Shown one piece after another: positions 51,901-58,871 of a stretch of DNA of 64,000 nt (within the stretch, counting starts at the first letter, position 1; every line of letters begins with the position of its first letter). Origin of the DNA: Bacillus sp. N1-1. GTDB lineage: Bacteria > Bacillota > Bacilli > Bacillales > Guptibacillaceae. The notes below the pieces were generated by a model that saw only the letters and a list, made by a program, of their open reading frames with translations, was not told where the DNA came from and made no database searches. The DNA lies in NCBI RefSeq assembly GCF_009818105.1, contig NZ_CP046564.1:1612001-1676000 (forward strand), read 5' to 3'. A program made the translations under genes and the position numbers.

Positions 51901-52272
51901 GAGGTTGATTCAGCTGGAGGTTTCTTAATTCGTGATGATGCGAACGGAGGAGTAAAGCGACCTGTTTCTACCTTATCTGGAGGCGAAACGTTCTTAACGT
52001 CTCTGGCGCTCGCACTTGCTCTCTCTGGACAAATCCAATTAAGGGGAGCGCATCCACTGCAATTTTTCTTCCTGGACGAAGGGTTTGGTACACTGGACGA
52101 ATCGCTGCTAGATACGGTGATTACGGCGCTTGAAAAGTTACAAAACGAGAGTTTATCCGTCGGTGTCATCAGTCACGTTCCAGAACTTAGGGCAAGACTG
52201 CCGAGAAAAGTGATTGTCTCTCCTTCAGAACCATCTGGTCGAGGAAGTCGAATCGAAATGGAATCGTTGTAA
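48919..52272 (+). CDS. sbcC: Nuclease SbcCD subunit C (Rad50-like ATPase)
   Basis: 1117 residues. Walker A GPTGSGKSSLL at the N-terminus, two long coiled coils (about 180-500 and 560-880) joined by a zinc hook CPVC at 534-537, then the ABC signature TLSGGETFLTSLALALAL and Walker B FFLDEGFGTLD. SbcCD processes palindromic or hairpin DNA, which is of interest given the hairpin repeats in this window. yisB, found next in B. subtilis, is absent; a 20-bp-period array follows. Confidence 0.97.
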   Translation: MRPITLSVSGLHSFREKQEIDFETLCQGGIFGIFGPTGSGKSSLLDAMTLALYGKVERATNNTQGIMNHAEGTLSVSFTFALSDLRYRVERTYKRSGDVSIRSANSRLIEIGEENTVLADKDRDVSQKIQEILGLTIDDFTRAVVLPQGKFAEFLSLKGTERRQMLQRLFQLEKYGDQFNRRLKSRVDEKKHYLNEVSAEQTGLGDASKEFLKEAKNALDTAEKAAQKAKEDLILAEKQKEHVMEIWNLQQQLADLQAKKNTLAKGQAEIDALEEKIAQATAAAQIKPYLDAVEATEKEVQDAKLRYEETKRVLEEMKSFFQTTKKAYEEERSNKEKQEPLLIKQLNDLERGLALEKEINKLNKQLKDIEQQSILHDKEAKAAEEETSKAKQDLKKARTLQSDLNEELTSLQVTPEKRKKMGRAQSLKQEFQSLSKQLESAKIEEKMQDNEQKRLKPLYEETLKNLNEMRERYKGYYQAILSTYHAVSSHKLTLEQHIRTVQEEVEHNERKLDESRTHAIAIRLAKGLEEGDACPVCGAKEHVHLADGEDDTGEIKDLLQQKEQTRETLKDKLQSAKQLQYQLEQMSDAMTVQEEGLSNVQKEDLNEVKRNFSIEEILTEMKSLAQDVRELEEKVKFSGKNIQEKQSKVSEYAYQLTQVQNELKSKTEKRMDLSKETASIEETIQKELSLSVHQIEAEVVQIEKMDQQADVIRERLSKSGPYIEAKEQRLQELQEKMQQYSVRKVELTSSIHQLSEQLKKANADYIAIVGNTSAQEGLTQVNKQLNEIRQAEKSSLEQLQHAQERYQQTERRAAADENYNNDAQLRLKKALETYEAAEASSIFENRTQIRNAEVSQEQKLNWEKRVEAYRNEWKQTEYSIDELNEKLAGRTISEDHYNETIQHATRANEVREEALSQFAAARHHLDDVTKRHDRYMELETVRKTVSEELEKLGKLQTVFRGNSFVEFIASEQLEQVSLDASQKLGDLTSQRYAIEVDSAGGFLIRDDANGGVKRPVSTLSGGETFLTSLALALALSGQIQLRGAHPLQFFFLDEGFGTLDESLLDTVITALEKLQNESLSVGVISHVPELRARLPRKVIVSPSEPSGRGSRIEMESL

Positions 52273-52303
52273 GTTCAGGTATGGTTGCGAGAATAATTCT
52301 TGT

Positions 52304-52400
52304 TAGCCAATAAATTGGGGTTTTGGATAATATATTTCGAATTTGGCCAATAAAAAGGAAAAATGGCCAATATATCAAGATTTTAGCCAATAAAGTGCCA
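52304..52400. repeat. Array of five TGGCCAATAA-type units at exact 20-bp period
   Basis: Units begin at 52304 (TAGCCAATAA), 52324 (TGGATAATAT, degenerate), 52344 (TGGCCAATAA), 52364 (TGGCCAATAT) and 52384 (TAGCCAATAA), exactly 20 bases apart. Bases between the motifs are not conserved. It lies between sbcC and the terminator at 52461. Confidence 0.75.
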
Positions 52401-52460
52401 TCCCGGCCACACCCGTACCAGTAATAAGCACAGGTATGCTTGGGCAGGTGCTTTTAACAG

Positions 52461-52500
52461 AGAGAAAACATGTCCTTCAAACATGTTTTCTCTTTTTTTC
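52461..52500 (+). terminator. Rho-independent terminator
   Basis: 13-bp perfect stem AGAGAAAACATGT / ACATGTTTTCTCT, loop of seven, then T-run. Lies 188 bases after sbcC, past the array. Confidence 0.9.
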
Positions 52501-52580
52501 TTGAAAGATACTGTCAAAATACGAGAGTTTATGTAAAAATATGAATAGTAGTTGAGGTAACTTACATAGGAGGAACATGG

Positions 52581-53231
52581 ATGTCGCATTCTATGAGACT
52601 AGTTTTAGGAAGTTTTAAACCTTTTTCACACTTTCGACCACTTCACTCAGCCTATCGGTTGAAAGGGTCGTGGTGGCGCTTAATTTTACTCGCTATTTTT
52701 TCTTTTCTAATTGTTGGGATTACGTCATTTATGAACATTAAATATGCTGGAGAAATGCCAGAATATACGGGGATTGCGCCTGATGAGCGTTTGCTTTTTG
52801 TCCTCAGTGAAGTTATCACAGATGGTCTGCTTGGTGTTCTGACACTAACTGTCATCGTGGTAGGAGGTGCGCTACTGTACTGGCCGTTTTTTCAGCAAGT
52901 TGGCTTCAAAAGACTTGCTTACATAAATAGCTATGTTGTCTTTATTCTTTTAATCGGTATGCTTCTTCAGCTACCCTTTATCCCATTTCTTCATGAACCG
53001 TCGCTCATTTCCCCGTATAGTCTAGGTGTATACGTTGATTTGCTAACAAACATTCCATTCTGGCTGTATTTTAGCTATAGTTTGTCGCTATTTCTTGCAT
53101 GGGGCACGTTTGTTCAGTATGCGGCGATTAGGCAGAGTACTACTGTCTCCAGAGGATACGCTCTTTTCTGGATTATCATTTTGAACGTATTTATGGTTGC
53201 GATCACGGCTTATATGAGAACGGCATTTTAA
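52581..53231 (+). CDS. Yip1-like membrane protein (YknW-like)
   Basis: 216 residues with about five membrane helices. Start FKPFSHFRPLHSAYRLKGSWWRL resembles the Yip1-type YknW. In B. subtilis YknW works with YknX, YknY and YknZ in protection from the toxin SdpC. Here only a YknX-like gene follows. The similarity is moderate, so the name is not assigned. AGGAGG precedes the ATG. Confidence 0.6.
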   Translation: MSHSMRLVLGSFKPFSHFRPLHSAYRLKGSWWRLILLAIFSFLIVGITSFMNIKYAGEMPEYTGIAPDERLLFVLSEVITDGLLGVLTLTVIVVGGALLYWPFFQQVGFKRLAYINSYVVFILLIGMLLQLPFIPFLHEPSLISPYSLGVYVDLLTNIPFWLYFSYSLSLFLAWGTFVQYAAIRQSTTVSRGYALFWIIILNVFMVAITAYMRTAF

Positions 53232-53254
53232 TGAAAAAGTTGGAGGGTCAATCT

Positions 53255-54430
53255 GTGAAACGTAAGTCACTGTGGATTAGTATTAGCGTTACGCTTGTTA
53301 TACTTCTTTTTATTACTGCGAACACGCTGGTCATACAGAGTGTCATTGCAGGAGAGAAGAAGCTTGATACCGTCACGGTAAAAGGGAAGACGTATCAGGA
53401 ACTTTCAACTTTTGAAGGGATCCTTATTCCAGAATTAGAGGAATCCTATTATTATCAATCGTCTCGAGGGAATATCTCGAATGTGCTCGTAAAAGAAGGA
53501 GACGATGTTTCAATAGGTACATCTCTTTTTGAATATGATGATGGAGAAGTCGTTAATGTATCTGATTTGAAAGCACAATTGAACAAGGCGGAAACAGCTG
53601 TTTCTGTCCTTGATGATCAGCTAAGTGACCTTGCTGTCCAGTCATCGAGAATTGAAACAAACGAGGATCTAGAAGATGATCAAAAGCTTCAATTGCAGTT
53701 AGATGTCGAAGAACAAATAAGAAATACAGAGTATAAGAAAAGACTTGCTGAGCTTGATGTGAAAGAGTTGGAGCGTCAAATTGCTGAGGTGGATACTGAA
53801 AAAGTAGAATTATCCGTTGATTCAACGCTTGATGGAACGGTGGAACAAGTAAATCGTACACCAGAAGACGGGGAGAGCGTCGTAACGGTTTTGTCAAACA
53901 AGCTAACTGTTCAAGGTTCTGTTAATGAATTGGATTATCCAACGTTAGCTGTGGATCAGGAAGTTGTTATACGTTCAGGCGCTTATCCAGGACAACCAGC
54001 AACGGGCCGACTGACAATACTAGAAGATCGTCCTTATGAGGTCGATGAAGAGACGGGTCTCAGTATGTATCATTTTAACGTTATATTAAGTGAAGAAAGT
54101 GAAATGAAGGCAGGTACGCACGTGGTCATTGACGTCCCTCTTCATCAAAATAACAATGCTCCTTCAGTCCCAACAGAAAGTATAATTGAAAAAGATGATA
54201 AGAGCTATGTTGTTGTGTATGAAGAAGATGAGCTTCATTTAAGGAAAGTAGAGCAAGGCCGAATAGAAAATGGCAAGGTTGAAATTCTTTCAGGTCTTCA
54301 GCTAAAGGAAAAAGTGTTAACTAAGCCTAGAGAAGCCTTTACTGAATTGCTTTCTGAGAAGGAAGAGCTGGAGAAAGGCCAAGAAGACCAAGATGAAAAA
54401 CCAGAGGTGGATACCGAAAGCAAAGGATGA
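53255..54430 (+). CDS. HlyD-type membrane fusion protein (YknX-like)
   Basis: 391 residues. N-terminal membrane helix (about 6-27), a lipoyl/biotinyl half-motif near ISNVLVKEGDDVSIGTSLFEYDDGE, a helical hairpin (about 105-180), then the second half-motif and beta-barrel. It is an extracytoplasmic adaptor for an ABC exporter. The GTG at 53255 follows GGAGGG; ATG 53231 overlaps the previous stop but has no ribosome-binding site. No ABC ATPase or permease follows. The acidic tail is unusual. A terminator follows. Confidence 0.75.
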   Translation: MKRKSLWISISVTLVILLFITANTLVIQSVIAGEKKLDTVTVKGKTYQELSTFEGILIPELEESYYYQSSRGNISNVLVKEGDDVSIGTSLFEYDDGEVVNVSDLKAQLNKAETAVSVLDDQLSDLAVQSSRIETNEDLEDDQKLQLQLDVEEQIRNTEYKKRLAELDVKELERQIAEVDTEKVELSVDSTLDGTVEQVNRTPEDGESVVTVLSNKLTVQGSVNELDYPTLAVDQEVVIRSGAYPGQPATGRLTILEDRPYEVDEETGLSMYHFNVILSEESEMKAGTHVVIDVPLHQNNNAPSVPTESIIEKDDKSYVVVYEEDELHLRKVEQGRIENGKVEILSGLQLKEKVLTKPREAFTELLSEKEELEKGQEDQDEKPEVDTESKG

Positions 54431-54436
54431 ACGGAA

Positions 54437-54465
54437 AGACCTGTAGCGATACAGGTCTTTTTTGT
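54437..54465 (+). terminator. Rho-independent terminator
   Basis: AAAGACCTGTA gcga TACAGGTCTTTTTT. Confidence 0.85.
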
Positions 54466-54559
54466 ATGACATCATTAAGTTATCAAACTATTCATGAAAC
54501 ACTACAACGTTCATGTCATAATGGATTTAAGCGTTTAAAGAAAAGGAGAGGTTATTGTC

Positions 54560-55435
54560 ATGAATTTTGTTTCATTTAAGGATAAGAAAGCATATGGGTT
54601 TGGAATTTTAGATGAAAAGAATCAGCAAATTGTTCATTTAAAAACGTATTATCGCGATCAAGGAGTAGACATCCCTGATTTGCGAACGTTTATCCAACAT
54701 GAGGAACTTCATTTGGATGATTTTCACGAATTTCCAGCTCAGTATAACGTTTCAGTCGAAGATGTGGAGATCGTAGCTCCTATCATGAAACCAGCCAAAA
54801 ATATAATTTGTGTTGGAAAAAATTATCGGGACCATGCCATTGAAATGGGAAGTGAGAAAGACATTCCGAAGCACCCAATGATTTTTACGAAAGCGCCCAC
54901 AACCGTGAGCAGCCCAGACCAAGTATTAACATTTGAAAGTGAGCTAGCTGAAGCACTTGACTATGAGGGAGAGCTTGCGGTTGTGATCGGTAAGGAAGGA
55001 AAAGGAATTAGCATGGATGAAGCCATGGAGTATGTTTTCGGCTATACGATTATCAATGATCTCACAGCGAGGGATCTTCAAAAAAAGCACGGTCAATTTT
55101 TCGTAGGAAAAAGCCTGGATCACTCCTGTCCCGTGGGTCCTGCTATTTTACATAAATCTTCCATTGTCGATCCTCATCAATTACAAATTGTTACGAAAGT
55201 AAATGGTGATGTGAGACAAAATGGCAACACGTCCGATTTTATTTTCAATATTCCTGAGCTGATCCACGTTCTCTCAAAGGGCATGACGTTAGAGCCTGGT
55301 GATATCATCGCAACTGGAACACCGGCTGGGGTAGGCAAGGGATTCAATCCTCCTAAATATTTAGGAGATGGAGACGTCATCGAAATACACATAGAAGGAA
55401 TCGGCACTTTACGTAATGAAATAAGTATAAGATAA
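54560..55435 (+). CDS. yisK: Fumarylacetoacetate-hydrolase-family protein YisK
   Basis: 291 residues. The FAH fold is shown by ICVGKNYRDHAIEMG, the metal-binding Glu in LDYEGELAVVIG, ARDLQKKHGQFFVGKSLDHSCPVGP and LEPGDIIATGTPAGVG. In B. subtilis YisK (oxaloacetate decarboxylase activity reported) is encoded next to yisL; here gabD and rocD lie between. AAGGAGAGG precedes the ATG. Confidence 0.8.
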   Translation: MNFVSFKDKKAYGFGILDEKNQQIVHLKTYYRDQGVDIPDLRTFIQHEELHLDDFHEFPAQYNVSVEDVEIVAPIMKPAKNIICVGKNYRDHAIEMGSEKDIPKHPMIFTKAPTTVSSPDQVLTFESELAEALDYEGELAVVIGKEGKGISMDEAMEYVFGYTIINDLTARDLQKKHGQFFVGKSLDHSCPVGPAILHKSSIVDPHQLQIVTKVNGDVRQNGNTSDFIFNIPELIHVLSKGMTLEPGDIIATGTPAGVGKGFNPPKYLGDGDVIEIHIEGIGTLRNEISIR

Positions 55436-55506
55436 CGTTCTTGTGTTTAATTTATTCTCAAAAAAGGAATTGTTATCCAGAGAACTGAACTAGGAGGGTT
55501 AGCAAA

Positions 55507-56931
55507 ATGAAAAAATTTCATTACATTAATGGTGAGTGGACAGGTCAGGATCTCGAAAAGCTTGAAGTGAACAACCCAGCAACTGGAGAACTCGTTGGTA
55601 CTGTTCCGGTAGGTGGTAAATCGGAAACAAAGAAGGCAATTGACGCTGCACACAAGGCATTTCCAGCATGGTCAAGCCTCACCGCTTATGAGCGGTCATC
55701 ATACTTAAAGAAACTCCATAGTCTTATGATGGATCATGAAGATGAACTAGCTGAGCTGATGACGCTTGAGATGGGGAAACCACTTCATGAATCAAAAGGG
55801 GAAGTAGCGTATTCCGCTTCTTTCGTTGAATGGTTCGCAGAAGAGGGGAAACGTGTATATGGGCGGACAATTCCTCCACACAAAGAAGGGCGTATGATGG
55901 AAGTGCGCAAACAGCCGGTAGGGGTTGTCGGAGCGATAACACCATGGAATTTTCCAGCGGCAATGATTGCGCGGAAACTTGCGCCAGCTTTAGCTGCAGG
56001 GTGTACGTTTGTCGTTAAGCCACCTTCTGCAACGCCACTAACGGCTGTAAGACTTGTAGAGCTTTGTGAAGAAGCTGGAATACCAAAGGGGGTTGTTAAC
56101 CTCGTTACGGGAAAATCTTCTGAAGTTGCAGGCGAGCTCATGAGTAACCCCCACGTTCGTAAAATGACGTTTACGGGATCAACTGAGGTTGGTAAGAAAT
56201 TGATGGAACAGGCGGCAGAAACGGTGAAAAATATTTCACTCGAGCTCGGTGGACATGCCCCAATTATTGTTCTTGATGATGCGGATATTGATAAAGCGGT
56301 GGACGGTGTGATTGCGTCGAAATTTCGAAATGGCGGTCAAACGTGTATTTGCGGTAATCGCGTTTACGTGCAAGAGATAATTTATGAGGAGTTCATTTCC
56401 AAGTTCGCTGAAAAAACGAAAGAGCTTAAAGTTGGAAACGGATTAGAAAAAGGGATAGACATTGGCCCTATGATCGACAAAGATGGTTACGAAAAAGTGG
56501 AAAAGCACGTACAAAATGCGCTTAGTCAGGGTGCTGAATGCGTAGTTGGTGGAGAAGGATATGAAGAAAACGGATCCTATTTCTATCGTCCGACGATTTT
56601 GAAGGACGTAACGCCGGGCATGCTTATTATGAACGAAGAAACGTTCGGACCGGTCGCGCCGATTCAGAAAGTGAAAACGGACGAGGAAGCGATTAAATAT
56701 GCGAACCAAACGCCATTTGGCTTAGCGGCATACGTCTTTAGTGAAAGCGTTCGAAGAGGAAATCATGTGGTTAATGCGCTTGATTATGGGATTGTTGGCT
56801 GGAATGACGGCGTACCGTCTGCTGCACAGGCGCCGTTTGGTGGCATGAAGCAAAGTGGGATTGGACGTGAAGGCGGTCATGAAGGCATTGAAGCGTATCT
56901 TGAAACAAAATACGTTTCAATCGGATTATAG
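55507..56931 (+). CDS. gabD: Succinate-semialdehyde dehydrogenase
   Basis: 474 residues, aldehyde dehydrogenase superfamily. GAITPWNFPAAMIARK, the Rossmann FTGSTEVGK, catalytic Glu in LELGGHAP and Cys in GGQTCICGNRVYVQ are all present. The C-terminal IGREGGHEGIEAYLETKYVSIGL fits GabD. It oxidises succinic semialdehyde to succinate with NAD(P), in GABA use. Assignment to a specific aldehyde rests on overall similarity. It converges with rocD. Confidence 0.85.
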   Translation: MKKFHYINGEWTGQDLEKLEVNNPATGELVGTVPVGGKSETKKAIDAAHKAFPAWSSLTAYERSSYLKKLHSLMMDHEDELAELMTLEMGKPLHESKGEVAYSASFVEWFAEEGKRVYGRTIPPHKEGRMMEVRKQPVGVVGAITPWNFPAAMIARKLAPALAAGCTFVVKPPSATPLTAVRLVELCEEAGIPKGVVNLVTGKSSEVAGELMSNPHVRKMTFTGSTEVGKKLMEQAAETVKNISLELGGHAPIIVLDDADIDKAVDGVIASKFRNGGQTCICGNRVYVQEIIYEEFISKFAEKTKELKVGNGLEKGIDIGPMIDKDGYEKVEKHVQNALSQGAECVVGGEGYEENGSYFYRPTILKDVTPGMLIMNEETFGPVAPIQKVKTDEEAIKYANQTPFGLAAYVFSESVRRGNHVVNALDYGIVGWNDGVPSAAQAPFGGMKQSGIGREGGHEGIEAYLETKYVSIGL

Positions 56932-56937
56932 AATAGT

Positions 56938-56968
56938 AGAAAGCCTCGCTAAATTTAGCGAGGCTTTC
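56938..56968. terminator. Bidirectional terminator between gabD and rocD
   Basis: GAAAGCCTCGCTAAA ttt TAGCGAGGCTTTC with T-run on the plus side; nearly symmetric. Confidence 0.85.
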
Positions 56969-56976
56969 CTTTATTG

Positions 56977-58173
56977 CTATTGTACAGATAACACTTCAGT
57001 AATTTGTTCGATTGCCCAGTTTAAATCATCTTCACTGATAATAAGCGGAGGGGCAAATCGAATGACGGTTTCGTGCGTCTCTTTACAGAGTAAGCCTTTT
57101 TCTTTTAGCTTCTCGCAATATGGACGAGCTGCTTCATGAAGTTCAACACCTATGAAAAGACCGCGACCGCGCACTTCTTTAATGACAGGATTGTTGATGG
57201 CTTTCAATTTATCCTGAAAGTAGTTCCCTAGTTCAAGAGAGCGATCGGCAAGCTTTTCATCTTCGAGAACTTCTAATGACGCAACCGATACGGCACACGC
57301 CAGTGGATTTCCTCCAAATGTTGATCCGTGTGAGCCAGGAGTAAATACGCCGAGTACTTCTTCGTTTGCTGCTACACACGAGATTGGAAATACACCGCCA
57401 CCAAGTGCCTTACCGAGAATGTACATATCAGGTTCAACGTTATCCCAATCACATGCAAATCGCTTACCAGAGCGACACAGTCCAGCTTGAATTTCGTCCG
57501 CAACGAATAGAACGCGCTGCTCTTTACAATAATCATACGCTTCTTTAAGGAAGCCTTCAGGCGGAATGTTAATACCAGCTTCGCCCTGAATCGGTTCAAA
57601 TAAGAAGCCAGCTGTATTAGGTGTGATTGCTTTTTTCAACGCATCAAGATCACCATATGGAATCAATTTAATTCCTGGAAGCATCGGACCAAATCCTCGC
57701 TGGTACTCCTCTTCAGAAGAAAGGGAGACAGCTGTCATTGTACGACCGTGGAAGTTTCCTTCACAAGCAATAATTTCAGCTTTATCTTTCTCTACGCCTT
57801 TCACCTCATAAGCCCAGCGACGCATGGCTTTTACAGCCGTTTCAACTGCCTCTGCACCCGTATTCATTGGAAGGATCATCTCTTTGTTCGTAAATTCAGA
57901 AACTTCTTGATAAAAAGGAGCCAGTTGATCGTTATGGAAAGCACGAGAAGTTAACGTCACGCGATCAGCCTGATCTTTTAAAGCCTGAATAATCTTTGGG
58001 TGTCTATGTCCCTGGTTAACTGCGGAATAAGCACTAAGCATATCCATATAACGATTTCCTTCGGGATCTTTTACCCAAACACCCTCTGCTTCTGCAATAA
58101 CAATTGGCAGTGGATGATAATTGTGTGCGCCGTATTGCTCTGTCATTTGGATAATATCTTTTGTTTGTACCAT
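56977..58173 (-). CDS. rocD: Ornithine aminotransferase
   Basis: 398 residues, almost collinear with B. subtilis Roc[42 protein letters not shown], the PLP lysine in [15 protein letters not shown], and [10 protein letters not shown]. It makes glutamate semialdehyde from ornithine and 2-oxoglutarate in arginine use. The start at 58173 fits the family and is preceded by GGAG; longer in-frame extensions lack support. The [12 protein letters not shown] segment differs from the common DEIQTGLGRTGK. Confidence 0.9.
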   Translation of the reverse strand: MVQTKDIIQMTEQYGAHNYHPLPIVIAEAEGVWVKDPEGNRYMDMLSAYSAVNQGHRHPKIIQALKDQADRVTLTSRAFHNDQLAPFYQEVSEFTNKEMILPMNTGAEAVETAVKAMRRWAYEVKGVEKDKAEIIACEGNFHGRTMTAVSLSSEEEYQRGFGPMLPGIKLIPYGDLDALKKAITPNTAGFLFEPIQGEAGINIPPEGFLKEAYDYCKEQRVLFVADEIQAGLCRSGKRFACDWDNVEPDMYILGKALGGGVFPISCVAANEEVLGVFTPGSHGSTFGGNPLACAVSVASLEVLEDEKLADRSLELGNYFQDKLKAINNPVIKEVRGRGLFIGVELHEAARPYCEKLKEKGLLCKETHETVIRFAPPLIISEDDLNWAIEQITEVLSVQ

Positions 58174-58342
58174 ATTACCGTTCACTCCCATTCGTTTAAT
58201 TCTTGCTTCCTTTCTAGTATAACAATGAAATCGTTTCCTTCCTATCATTTGAGGGAAATTAGGAAGGATGTTCCATTCCCTGCTCACAACGGTTTTTCGT
58301 GATATGATGAGAGAGATACTGTGGTAAAAGGGGAGATCATGA

Positions 58343-58693
58343 ATGCTACATGCCCATTATACGGCCTGGGGGTTAACACTTATTCTTTTTCTTGTAAGCT
58401 ACTTTTTCATGAGGGCTGGAAAAGGGAAAGCGCAAAATAAAATCCATCTAGTTCTTCGGATATTTTATATTCTTACAGTCATTACGGGAATGTTCCTTGT
58501 TGTAGGATACCAATTTTGGGGTCCTTCAATTGTAAAAGGCGTTGTTGCGCTCTGGCTCATTTTTTCAATGGAAATGATCCTTGTAAGAGGAAAAAAAGAA
58601 AAAATCATTTGGCCATTTTGGCTTCAATTTATGTTCGCTTTTCTACTCGTCGTTTTTTATGGGTATTCTGTACTGCACCTTTATCAGCTATAA
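58343..58693 (+). CDS. yisL: YisL family membrane protein (UPF0344)
   Basis: 116 residues with four membrane helices: [20 protein letters not shown] and [18 protein letters not shown] are the YisL hallmarks. Function unknown. Its nearness to yisK and sbcCD matches B. subtilis gene order. A terminator follows. Confidence 0.85.
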   Translation: MLHAHYTAWGLTLILFLVSYFFMRAGKGKAQNKIHLVLRIFYILTVITGMFLVVGYQFWGPSIVKGVVALWLIFSMEMILVRGKKEKIIWPFWLQFMFAFLLVVFYGYSVLHLYQL

Positions 58694-58699
58694 GTCCTA

Positions 58700-58730
58700 A
58701 AACCACCTTATTATAGGTGGTTTTTTTCTA
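58700..58730 (+). terminator. Rho-independent terminator
   Basis: AAAACCACC ttattata GGTGGTTTTTTT. Confidence 0.85.
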
Positions 58731-58871
58731 TTAAATGTTTCATTTATTTGTGCCGATATAGGAAGTAGGGTAGATTGGCATATTTCTGGAATAGATGTAT
58801 TCGTACATTCTAGTTTTTGATATTATAAACATAATAAAAACTTTCGAATTAAAGGCATTGAAGGATGAGGT

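Noticed and set aside
40489..52272. Mobile or foreign origin of the addBA-sbcDC block
   Set aside because: Gene order and composition match the Bacillus core genome.
52187..52390. Minus-strand frame with repeated IYW/FIG words after sbcC
   Set aside because: Translation of the 20-bp array; no start signals.
58000..58302. 100-residue plus-strand frame opposite rocD
   Set aside because: Antisense shadow of a well-conserved gene.
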